Shown piece after piece: positions 1-5,064 of a stretch of DNA of 5,064 bases. Location of the stretch: the NCBI GenBank assembly GCA_937920575.1, contig CAKZSF010000317.1:1-5064 (forward strand). The letters are read 5' to 3'. The DNA is from an uncultured Sphingomonadaceae bacterium (GTDB lineage: Bacteria > Pseudomonadota > Alphaproteobacteria > Sphingomonadales > Sphingomonadaceae). The translations under genes and the position numbers were made by a program. A model generated the notes under the pieces. The model had not been told where the DNA came from, searched no databases, and saw only the letters and a program-made list of their open reading frames with translations. Every line of letters begins with the position of its first letter. Position 1 is the first letter of the stretch.

Positions 1-207
1 TGCGTCGCACCCGGTTTTATCCGCACCGCGATGACGGACGGCTTGCCCGATGCGCAGAAGGATGCCCTCAACGCCCGTATCCCGATGGGCCGGATGGGTG
101 AGGGGCCGGATATCGGTTCAGCAGTAGCTTATTTGGCCTCTGACGAGGCCGGCTATGTCACTGGCCAGACACTGCACGTGAATGGCGGAATGGCGATGAT
201 GAGCTAG
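1..207 (+). CDS. fabG: 3-oxoacyl-ACP reductase FabG, C-terminal fragment (5' end outside window)
   Basis: This is the C-terminal 68 residues of a short-chain dehydrogenase/reductase, open from the left edge and ending in TAG. FabG reduces 3-oxoacyl-ACP to 3-hydroxyacyl-ACP with NADPH in the cytoplasmic type II fatty acid synthesis cycle. What is seen: the VAPGFIRTAMT segment, the SDR 'PG' motif following the active site, then IPMGRMGEGPDIG, VAYLASDEAGYVTGQTLHV and the NGG near the C-terminus. That order and wording is typical of FabG proper rather than a generic SDR. The Rossmann glycine motif and the catalytic Ser/Tyr/Lys lie upstream and cannot be checked. A paralogous SDR, such as an acetoacetyl-CoA reductase, is possible but less likely. 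The next gene, dnaN, is 176 bases downstream and probably has its own promoter. Confidence 0.87.
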   Translation, partial: CVAPGFIRTAMTDGLPDAQKDALNARIPMGRMGEGPDIGSAVAYLASDEAGYVTGQTLHVNGGMAMMS

Positions 208-219
208 GGAATTTCTCCC
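207..219 (+). other. Short inverted repeat at the fabG stop
   Basis: GGGA and TCCC flank ATTTC directly at the fabG stop codon, giving a 4-bp stem. There is no T tract after it. It is too weak to call a terminator and is recorded only because no better termination signal follows fabG. Confidence 0.15.
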
Positions 220-228
220 GACTTGACC

Positions 229-249
229 TGATCCACCCCTTTATCCCCA
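229..249 (+). promoter_or_regulatory. Two tandem DnaA-box-like 9-mers upstream of dnaN
   Basis: TGATCCACC (229-237) differs by one base from TGATCCACA, the G-box type of DnaA site described at the Caulobacter origin. TTATCCCCA (241-249) differs by one base from the classical DnaA box TTATCCACA. They have the same orientation, start 12 bases apart and lie about 135-155 bases before the dnaN start. This suggests possible DnaA control of the clamp gene. Neither is a perfect site, and another 8/9 match (TTATCCGCA, 17-25) falls inside fabG coding sequence, so chance is a real alternative. Confidence 0.3.
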
Positions 250-257
250 GAATAGCC

Positions 258-280
258 CGCGATTCTCCTCGGAAATCGCG
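258..280. repeat. 7-bp perfect inverted repeat (CGCGATT / AATCGCG)
   Basis: CGCGATT at 258-264 and AATCGCG at 274-280 are exact reverse complements separated by 9 bases. The following sequence, TGCAAAACTT, is not T-rich, so a classical intrinsic terminator is not supported. The repeat could be a weak stem ending the fabG transcript or a protein-binding site upstream of dnaN. The repeat itself is certain; its function is not. Confidence 0.4.
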
Positions 281-322
281 TGCAAAACTTGCCGCAATCG
301 CCTGTGTGAGTAAGGATTATTA

Positions 323-332
323 GTGAATTCAC
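323..332. repeat. Palindrome GTGAATTCAC, copy 1 (dnaN leader)
   Basis: A perfect 10-bp palindrome lying 51 bases before the dnaN start codon. Identical copies occur at 3064-3073 and 4476-4485. This copy and the third share the longer 12-mer TAGTGAATTCAC. It is the only copy in non-coding DNA, so it is the one best placed to act as a regulator-binding site. Confidence 0.4.
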
Positions 333-383
333 CCGCGCAAAGGGGCGATTCCGCTCAAGCGCGAAGAAGGGGCCGATAGGACC

Positions 384-1511
384 ATGAAAGCGACAATCGA
401 ACGGGCTACTTTGCTGCGATGCCTGTCACACGTGCAGAGCGTGGTTGAGCGGCGGAACACAATTCCCATCCTTTCCAACGTGCTGATCGAAGCCGGCGGA
501 GACAACACGGTCAAGATCATGGCGACCGACCTTGATTTGCAAGTGGTGGAAAGCCTCTCTGCAGTGTCAGTCGACGACGCCGGTGCAGTGACGGTAAGCG
601 CACATTTGTTGTTCGACATCGCGCGCAAATTGCCGGACGGCAGCCAAGTTAGTTTGGAAACGGCTGACAATCGCATGACAGTGAAGGCCGGACGCAGCCG
701 CTTCCAGCTGCCGACACTGCCGCGGGACGATTTTCCAACGATTGTCGAGGGCGATCTGCCGACCAGTTTTGAATTGCCAGCCAAAACTTTGGCAGAGATT
801 GTTGACCGCACTCGTTTCGCGATCTCGACCGAAGAAACGCGTTACTACCTCAACGGCATTTTCTTCCATGTCACGGATGACGACGAGCCGGTTCTGAAGG
901 CGGCGGCTACCGACGGCCACAGACTCGCGCGCTTCACGCTCGCACGCCCTGACGGGGCAGAGGGCATGCCAGACGTTATCGTCCCACGCAAAGCGGTGGG
1001 TGAGCTGCGCAAATTGTTGGAAGAATCGCTCGACAGCAATGTTCAAATTGATCTCTCGGCGAGCAAGATCCGCTTCACCTTGGGCGGTGAGGGCGGCGTT
1101 GTCTTGACCAGCAAGCTGATCGACGGAACCTTCCCAGACTACTCCCGCGTGATCCCGACGGGCAATGACAAGCTCTTGAAGCTTGATCCGAAGAGCTTCT
1201 TCCAAGGCGTTGACCGTGTTGCAACAATTGCAACCGAGAAAACGCGTGCGGTAAAGCTGGGGCTGGATACGGACAAGGTCACGCTGTCTGTCACATCACC
1301 AGATAATGGTACAGCGGCAGAGGAAGTCCCGGCGGATTACAAGTCTGACGGTTTCGAGATTGGTTTTAACGCCAATTACCTCAAAGACATACTCAATCAG
1401 ATCGAGACCGATACGGTGGAACTTCATCTCGCTGACGCTGGCGCACCGACGCTGATCCGAGAAGATGATAAGTCGCCTGCGCTATATGTCTTGATGCCGA
1501 TGCGGGTTTAG
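384..1511 (+). CDS. dnaN: DNA polymerase III beta subunit (sliding clamp)
   Basis: This complete 375-residue protein is close to the usual DnaN length (about 366-375). It forms the homodimeric ring that encircles DNA, tethers polymerase III and binds repair and regulatory partners. Three clamp domains are expected at about 1-120, 125-245 and 250-375. Hallmarks seen: VERRNTIPILSNVL (21-34) with the DNA-facing arginine region; MATDLDLQ (46-53); TRYYLNGI (152-159) with the conserved tyrosines; ATDGHRLA (175-182) and SKLIDGTFPDYSRVIP (243-258), both forming the partner-peptide cleft; and the C-terminal YVLMPMRV, matching the MPMR(L/V) tail that completes the cleft. No key residue appears missing. 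The ATG at 384 gives the canonical N-terminus MKATIER, so it is preferred despite a weak, distant Shine-Dalgarno. dnaA is not adjacent, which is common in alphaproteobacteria. Confidence 0.98.
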   Translation: MKATIERATLLRCLSHVQSVVERRNTIPILSNVLIEAGGDNTVKIMATDLDLQVVESLSAVSVDDAGAVTVSAHLLFDIARKLPDGSQVSLETADNRMTVKAGRSRFQLPTLPRDDFPTIVEGDLPTSFELPAKTLAEIVDRTRFAISTEETRYYLNGIFFHVTDDDEPVLKAAATDGHRLARFTLARPDGAEGMPDVIVPRKAVGELRKLLEESLDSNVQIDLSASKIRFTLGGEGGVVLTSKLIDGTFPDYSRVIPTGNDKLLKLDPKSFFQGVDRVATIATEKTRAVKLGLDTDKVTLSVTSPDNGTAAEEVPADYKSDGFEIGFNANYLKDILNQIETDTVELHLADAGAPTLIREDDKSPALYVLMPMRV

Positions 1512-1538
1512 CTCGCACTGACTGGCAATAGGCGCTAG

Positions 1539-1560
1539 CTTCCTCGTCTAAGAGGAGAAG
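1539..1560 (+). promoter_or_regulatory. Strong Shine-Dalgarno within a potential hairpin, DUF2855 leader
   Basis: AGAGGAG (1551-1557) lies 6 bases before the ATG at 1564, an excellent ribosome-binding site that fixes this start. The upstream CTTCCTC (1539-1545) can pair with GAGG (1552-1555) and AAG (1558-1560), leaving a 2-base bulge (1556-1557) and a 6-base loop. That pairing would partly cover the ribosome site. Whether it folds in the cell, and matters, is inference. Confidence 0.5.
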
Positions 1561-1563
1561 CCA

Positions 1564-2640
1564 ATGTCTAGCCAAGTTCACGTCAAAAAAGATGCTCTCG
1601 ATCAAGCGAAGATCGAGGCGGTGGAAGCGGGCGCATTGGCACCCGGCGCGGTGCGGCTGAAGATTCAGAGCTTCTCTGTTACCGCCAACAACATCACCTA
1701 TGCGGTGGTGGGTGATGGTTTTGGATATTGGAACTTCTTCCCGGCTCCGGACGGGATGGGAATTGTGCCAATGTGGGGGCATGCCGAGGTAATCGAGAGC
1801 AACCATGACGAGATCCCGGTCGGTGATCGCGTTTACGGCTATTTGCCCATGGCGACGCATCTGGATGTTGTCCCTGGCAAAATCTCGCCGGGTGGCTTTA
1901 CCGATGTGGCTGATCATCGTCAGCCGATGAGCCCGATCTACAACCAATACACGCGCCTCGCGAATGATCCGGAGCATGATCCAGCCCGTGAAGGGGAGCG
2001 GATGATTTATGGTCCGCTGTTCAAAACAGGCTTCGTGATTGATTACTTCATGCGTGCGGAAGAGTGGTTTGGAGCGACGCAAGTTGTGATGACCAGCGCT
2101 TCGTCGAAAACGTCGATGGGTTTGGCGAGCTGTGCGCGACAAGCCTCGCCGCATATCAAGCGCATCGGGCTAACTTCCGCAGGCAATGTTGAGTTTGTCA
2201 AAAGCACTGGCTTGTATGACGAGGTCATTGCCTATGGTGACGTTGGTTCGATCGCTCAGGAGCCGACGGTGAGCGTCGACTTTGCCGGCAACCCGAAACT
2301 GCTGGCGGGCATCCACGAGCATTTCGGCGGGAACCTCAAATATTCATGTCTCGTGGGCGCAACGCATATTGAAGAGCGCGCACAGGGCGGGGGCGGTGAA
2401 ATGCCGGGGCCGCAACCGATTTTGTTCTTCGCGCCCGATCATTTTGTCTCGTTTTTCAAGGAACACGGCCCTGTAGAGGGCGGGAAACTTGCCGCAGCGG
2501 CATGGCACGGCTTCTTGAACTCGGTTGAAGGCGCGGTCGAAATCGTGCGTTTGTCAGGCATCGATGCTGCCAAAAACACCTATCTCGAAATGCTCAGTGG
2601 CAAGGTCGATCCCGCCAAGGGAATTGTGATCGAGCCTTAG
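1564..2640 (+). CDS. DUF2855 family protein, distant MDR-like oxidoreductase fold
   Basis: This 358-residue soluble protein has no signal peptide or membrane segment and resembles the DUF2855 family, which has no assigned reaction. The layout recalls medium-chain dehydrogenases/reductases. An N-terminal GroES-like part is suggested by GALAPGAVRLKIQSFSVTAN (23-42) and by PMWGHAEVIESN with PVGDRVYGYLP (about 69-95), like the MDR 'GxExxGxV ... GDRV' region. A central nucleotide-binding-like region follows: a strand, then VVMTSASSKTSMGLA (174-188), then KRIGLTS (199-205). The usual Rossmann glycine pattern (GxGxxG or AxxGxxG) is absent there; SASSKTSMG stands in its place, so cofactor use is unproven. 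No zinc-binding cysteine cluster is visible; the only cysteines are C190 and C262. A glycine-rich loop sits at 275-278. The gene starts 52 bases after dnaN with a strong ribosome site and no evident terminator between them, so read-through from dnaN is possible. It converges on the amidohydrolase. Confidence 0.85.
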   Translation: MSSQVHVKKDALDQAKIEAVEAGALAPGAVRLKIQSFSVTANNITYAVVGDGFGYWNFFPAPDGMGIVPMWGHAEVIESNHDEIPVGDRVYGYLPMATHLDVVPGKISPGGFTDVADHRQPMSPIYNQYTRLANDPEHDPAREGERMIYGPLFKTGFVIDYFMRAEEWFGATQVVMTSASSKTSMGLASCARQASPHIKRIGLTSAGNVEFVKSTGLYDEVIAYGDVGSIAQEPTVSVDFAGNPKLLAGIHEHFGGNLKYSCLVGATHIEERAQGGGGEMPGPQPILFFAPDHFVSFFKEHGPVEGGKLAAAAWHGFLNSVEGAVEIVRLSGIDAAKNTYLEMLSGKVDPAKGIVIEP

Positions 2641-2647
2641 CGCGCGG

Positions 2648-4402
2648 TCACTCTGCGGCTTCTGCTAGCTCAACACGCTGCGGTCCGCGGATCAGGCCAC
2701 CGGGCGTTTCGCCGGTCCATTTGCCATCACGGAAAGTAACTTTGCCGCCTTTGATCGTGGCGACATAGCCATCGGCCTTTTGCAGCAATCGCTTACCTCC
2801 AGCAGGCAGATCAAATGCGAGCCACGGTTTGCCGAGCTTTAGCGCGTCCATGTCAATGATGTTGAGATCAGCGAGATATCCCGGCGCAATGATGCCGCGA
2901 TCTTCCAGCCCATAGAGTTTGGCGGTGTCCCAGCATTGGCGCTTGATCGCGTTTTCCAGCGTGATCCGTTCTCCACGCCTGCGGTCGCGCACCCAATGCT
3001 CAAGCATGAATGTGGGCGATGCCGCATCGCAGATCGTGCCGCAATGCGCGCCGCCATCGGACAGTGAATTCACGGTATCGTCGCTGTGCTGCAACGGGTG
3101 AAGGAAATCGAGATTGCCGTCCGCATAATTGAGGATCGGGAGGTAGATGAAGCCAGTGCCTTCTTCTGCGCACATCATGTCGTAGGCGTATTCCTGAGGC
3201 GTAACTCCGGCGTCGGCCGCGCGCGCGTTCACGCTGGCCGTTGTATCGGGTTCGTAATCGAAATCCTCATCCATCTCATACTGCATGGCCCATCCTTGGG
3301 TGACCACCATGACGACGGGCAGAATATCCTGCGGTGCTTCTGAATAATCATTCGCCTCGGACAGCAACTGCGCCTTAAATTGAGGGTCGAGCAGCTTTGC
3401 CTTCTGTTCTTCCCAAGGCAGTTCAGCGATGGCTTGCCAGCTTGGGCGATAGATGAACGGATTGATTGTGCCCTGCCAAGCCATAATGATGCCATTGCCG
3501 CGCAATGCGATCTGCGCGACGATATTGGCACCGTTATCATTTTCGGCGCGCATCGTTGCGATCTGTTCCTCTAGCGGGAGCTCCTTTGCGATGGACTGCA
3601 GCGCGGCAAAGGTCACGGGCAGGCCGGTTTCGCGGCTGAGATTGCCCATCCATTCAAATTCGTTCCAGTCGCGTTGCATGTCGCTCGCCATTTCGAACAC
3701 GCCGTGGCCAACGCGGCCCATGGCGCGGCCCAACTCGACCAGTTCTTCTGCGGTAGCGGTGGTGCCGGGCACCAACACGCCGTCGACATCCTTATGCAGC
3801 ACCGTACGACTGGTGGAGAAGCCCAGCGCGCCGGCCTTTACGCCATCCTCCACGATTGCCGCCATTTGTGCGATATCGTCTTCGGTGGGCAAGGCACCGG
3901 GCTGTTCGCGATCGCCGAGCACATAGGCGCGCACCGCTCCGTGAGGGACATGCGTTCCCACATCGATCGCGCGCGGCATTTTTTCCAATTCATCGAGATA
4001 TTCTGGGAATGTTTCCCAATTCCATGTGATCCCTTCGGCCAGAGCGGTGCCGGGAATATCCTCTACCCCTTCCATCAAGCCAATCAGCCAATCATGCTGG
4101 TCAGGTTTGGCCGGGGCAAAGCCAACGCCGCAATTGCCCATGACCACTGTGGTCACGCCATGCCAACTGGATGGCGCCATTTCTGGATCCCAGGTCGCTT
4201 GTCCGTCATAATGCGTATGGATGTCGACGAAGCCCGGAGCCACAACATGACCGCTCGCATCGATTTCTTCGGCGGCATCGCCTGAAACGGAGCCGAGTTG
4301 GGCAATCAACCCATCCTTGATTGCGACGTCACCAGTGAAGCGTTCAGCTCCCGTGCCATCGACGATGGTTCCATTGCGAATGATCAGATCAAAAGCGGCC
4401 AT
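2648..4402 (-). CDS. Amidohydrolase family protein, N-acyl-D-amino-acid deacylase-like
   Basis: A complete 584-residue cytoplasmic metal-dependent hydrolase of the D-aminoacylase / amidohydrolase-3 (COG3653-like) group, longer than classical D-aminoacylases (about 480-500). Order seen: small beta domain ([15 protein letters not shown], 4-18); the first metal motif DIHTHYDGQ (60-68, H62 and H64); the MGNCGVG loop (88-94), whose C91 matches the metal-bridging cysteine of D-aminoacylase; HVPHGAVR (151-158); [10 protein letters not shown] (191-200); LSDGGAHCG (447-455) with the catalytic-type D449; and a C-terminal beta part with [13 protein letters not shown]233 is the only histidine between residues 204 and 434, so the usual second-metal histidine pair is not evident and the true substrate is open. 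The ATG at 4402 is chosen because GGGAG (4415-4411, minus strand) sits 8 bases upstream and [11 protein letters not shown] is the normal family start; a TTG start at 4432 would add ten atypical residues. The gene is divergent from the epoxide hydrolase and overlaps nothing. Confidence 0.9.
   Translation of the reverse strand: MAAFDLIIRNGTIVDGTGAERFTGDVAIKDGLIAQLGSVSGDAAEEIDASGHVVAPGFVDIHTHYDGQATWDPEMAPSSWHGVTTVVMGNCGVGFAPAKPDQHDWLIGLMEGVEDIPGTALAEGITWNWETFPEYLDELEKMPRAIDVGTHVPHGAVRAYVLGDREQPGALPTEDDIAQMAAIVEDGVKAGALGFSTSRTVLHKDVDGVLVPGTTATAEELVELGRAMGRVGHGVFEMASDMQRDWNEFEWMGNLSRETGLPVTFAALQSIAKELPLEEQIATMRAENDNGANIVAQIALRGNGIIMAWQGTINPFIYRPSWQAIAELPWEEQKAKLLDPQFKAQLLSEANDYSEAPQDILPVVMVVTQGWAMQYEMDEDFDYEPDTTASVNARAADAGVTPQEYAYDMMCAEEGTGFIYLPILNYADGNLDFLHPLQHSDDTVNSLSDGGAHCGTICDAASPTFMLEHWVRDRRRGERITLENAIKRQCWDTAKLYGLEDRGIIAPGYLADLNIIDMDALKLGKPWLAFDLPAGGKRLLQKADGYVATIKGGKVTFRDGKWTGETPGGLIRGPQRVELAEAAE
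3064..3073. repeat. Palindrome GTGAATTCAC, copy 2 (inside amidohydrolase gene)
   Basis: The second exact copy lies within the amidohydrolase coding sequence, where it encodes the V-N-S of [10 protein letters not shown], close to the catalytic aspartate motif. Because that peptide is functionally constrained, this copy may owe its sequence to the protein rather than to DNA binding. Confidence 0.3.
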
Positions 4403-4468
4403 GGTTCTCTCTCCCAAATCTATGGCCGACAAATAGCAGAAAGCGACATCGCCTGCTATGCTGCAAAA
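4403..4468. promoter_or_regulatory. Divergent control region between amidohydrolase and epoxide hydrolase
   Basis: Only 66 bases separate the two start codons, so both promoters must overlap here or extend into the genes. For the plus-strand gene there is an extended -10 candidate, TGC (4454-4456) followed by TATGCT (4457-4462), with TAGCAG (4434-4439) at 17-base spacing as a poor -35. For the minus-strand gene the mirrored arrangement gives TGC then TATTTG (4435-4430), a weaker -10, which would leave a leader of about 20 bases containing the GGGAG ribosome site. The inverted repeat described separately covers these elements. Promoter positions are inference from motif matching. Confidence 0.45.
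4433..4459. repeat. Operator-like inverted repeat ATAGCAG / CTGCTAT
   Basis: ATAGCAG (4433-4439) and CTGCTAT (4453-4459) are exact 7-bp reverse complements with centres 20 bases apart, about two helical turns, as expected for a dimeric regulator binding one DNA face. Inside lies a second small inverted repeat, GCGA-CA-TCGC (4443-4452), whose centre is offset by 1.5 bases. The right arm overlaps the plus-strand -10 candidate and the left arm overlaps its -35 position. A bound repressor could therefore control both divergent genes. No regulator gene is present in the window. Confidence 0.45.
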
Positions 4469-5064
4469 ATGGATAGTGAATTCACGTGGCAGCCCGAAGG
4501 TGGCAGCGGCATCTCCATTGATTGGGTCGAGGCCAACGGCCTAAAGTTTGAGGTCGCTCAGGCGGGTGAAGGGGATCACTTGGCGCTGTGCCTTCATGGA
4601 TTTCCGGAACTGCATTACAGTTGGCGCGAACAGATCCCAGCATTGGTGGAACAAGGCTATCGCGTATGGGCGCCCAATCTGCGCGGGTATGGCGCGACAT
4701 CACGGCCACATGATGTGCGCGATTATGGTCTCGATCATTTAACGCAGGATATTGCCGCGTTGATCGATGCGAGTGGAGCGAAGAAAGTCACTTTGCTTGC
4801 GCATGATTGGGGAGCGATCATTGCGTGGCATTTTGCGATTTTAAAGCTTCGCCCGCTGCATCAGCTGGTCATTATGAATGTCCCGCACCCAATGGTTTTG
4901 CAGCGTGAATTGCGCCGGTGGGAACAATTGAAGAAGAGCTGGTACGTGTTCTTCTTTCAACTGCCCAAGATTCCCGAGATGCGCATTGGTTCAAAGAATG
5001 GGCCTGGGATGGGCGGCTTGATCGCACGAACAAGCACCAACGCAGAGGCGTTCCCGCCCGACGT
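4469..5064 (+). CDS. Alpha/beta-hydrolase, epoxide hydrolase-like, 3'-truncated by window edge
   Basis: The first 198 residues are present and the frame is still open at the right edge. The family hydrolyses epoxides to diols in the cytoplasm through an aspartate ester intermediate. Seen: the oxyanion-hole motif HGFPE (43-47); YRVWAPNLRGYGATSRP (64-80); the nucleophile elbow AHDWGA (111-116) with D113 as the predicted nucleophile; NVPHP (137-141); and the start of the cap domain with SWYVFFFQLPKIPE (157-170). By my alignment to human soluble epoxide hydrolase (DYQLYFQEP), Y159 matches the epoxide-activating Tyr383. The HGFPE sequence favours epoxide hydrolase over haloalkane or fluoroacetate dehalogenase. 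The second tyrosine and the Asp/His of the triad lie beyond the window. The ATG at 4469 is the first start in frame; no Shine-Dalgarno precedes it (GCTGCAAAA), while a -10 candidate ends 6 bases before it, so a leaderless message is possible. Confidence 0.88.
   Translation, partial: MDSEFTWQPEGGSGISIDWVEANGLKFEVAQAGEGDHLALCLHGFPELHYSWREQIPALVEQGYRVWAPNLRGYGATSRPHDVRDYGLDHLTQDIAALIDASGAKKVTLLAHDWGAIIAWHFAILKLRPLHQLVIMNVPHPMVLQRELRRWEQLKKSWYVFFFQLPKIPEMRIGSKNGPGMGGLIARTSTNAEAFPPD
4476..4485. repeat. Palindrome GTGAATTCAC, copy 3 (start of epoxide hydrolase gene)
   Basis: The third exact copy begins 7 bases after the A of the epoxide hydrolase start codon, within the 12-mer TAGTGAATTCAC shared with the dnaN leader. 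It encodes part of the poorly constrained N-terminus (S-E-F-T), so its conservation is less likely to come from the protein. It sits where a bound protein could block early transcription. Confidence 0.4.

Larger units (their letters stand above)
208..383 (+). promoter_or_regulatory. fabG-dnaN intergenic region, probable dnaN control region
   Basis: This 176-base stretch has no convincing open reading frame. It holds, in order, two DnaA-box-like 9-mers (229-237, 241-249), a 7-bp inverted repeat (258-280) and a perfect palindrome (323-332), then a purine-rich stretch before dnaN. A promoter for dnaN is expected here. The best candidate I can see is TTGCCG at 289-294 with GATTAT at 315-320, but the 20-base spacing is too long for a normal housekeeping promoter, so no promoter is placed. 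The likely Shine-Dalgarno is the AAGAAGGGG at 364-372, 11 bases before the ATG; AGGA at 378-381 is too close. Confidence 0.4.

Noticed and set aside
323..332. Palindrome as a CcrM methylation site (GANTC)
   Set aside because: GTGAATTCAC contains GAATTC, which does not match the five-base GANTC pattern.
208..383. Replication origin at the dnaN leader
   Set aside because: Only two imperfect DnaA-like sites and no AT-rich unwinding region are present, and dnaA is not adjacent; this is too little to call an origin.
567..1205. Minus-strand open frame (212 codons) inside dnaN
   Set aside because: It lies fully within dnaN, which is certain, and shows no family resemblance or ribosome site.
1393..2154. 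Long minus-strand open frame (253 codons) across the dnaN end and DUF2855 gene
   Set aside because: It is antisense to two well-supported genes, is rich in Arg and His as expected of a shadow frame, and shows no recognisable domain.
3674..4285. Plus-strand open frame (203 codons) inside the amidohydrolase gene
   Set aside because: It is antisense to a conserved enzyme, and its many His, Gly and Ala residues reflect the reverse frame of a GC-rich gene.
4403..4432. Alternative TTG start adding ten residues to the amidohydrolase
   Set aside because: The ATG at 4402 has a good Shine-Dalgarno at normal spacing and gives the usual family N-terminus; the extension would overlap the putative promoter.
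1..5064. CRISPR array, tRNA, rRNA, insertion sequence or riboswitch
   Set aside because: I saw no regularly spaced repeats, no cloverleaf-like conserved blocks, no transposase and no known aptamer core in reading both strands.

Overview
The window looks like ordinary chromosome from an alphaproteobacterium, most likely a sphingomonad (Erythrobacter/Sphingomonas-like). This rests on moderately high GC, the character of the DnaN sequence, and a set of soluble catabolic enzymes common in that group. The taxonomic call is from memory of these families, not from a search. No mobile element, CRISPR array, tRNA or rRNA was seen.

Layout. (1) 1-207, plus strand: the last 68 codons of a FabG-type 3-oxoacyl-ACP reductase. 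(2) 208-383: a 176-base non-coding leader with two DnaA-box-like sites, a 7-bp inverted repeat and a 10-bp perfect palindrome. (3) 384-1511, plus: dnaN, the complete replication sliding clamp. (4) 1564-2640, plus: a DUF2855 protein distantly like medium-chain dehydrogenases/reductases, with a strong Shine-Dalgarno sequence that may fold into a hairpin. (5) 2648-4402, minus: a 584-residue amidohydrolase of the N-acyl-D-amino-acid deacylase (COG3653-like) group, convergent with (4) and only 7 bases from it. (6) 4403-4468: a 66-base divergent control region with an inverted repeat whose arms fit the -10 and -35 positions of a plus-strand promoter. (7) 4469 to the right edge, plus: the first 198 residues of an alpha/beta-hydrolase of the epoxide hydrolase type, with no Shine-Dalgarno and a possibly leaderless start.

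How the genes relate. fabG (fatty acid synthesis) and dnaN (replication) are housekeeping genes. The three following enzymes (DUF2855, amidohydrolase, epoxide hydrolase) look like small-molecule metabolism, and only the last two share a control region. Nothing proves a common pathway.

I did not find a clearly new multi-gene system. The points most worth following are the divergent operator-like repeat, the leaderless hydrolase start, three exact copies of the palindrome GTGAATTCAC, and the amidohydrolase's lack of the usual second-metal histidines.
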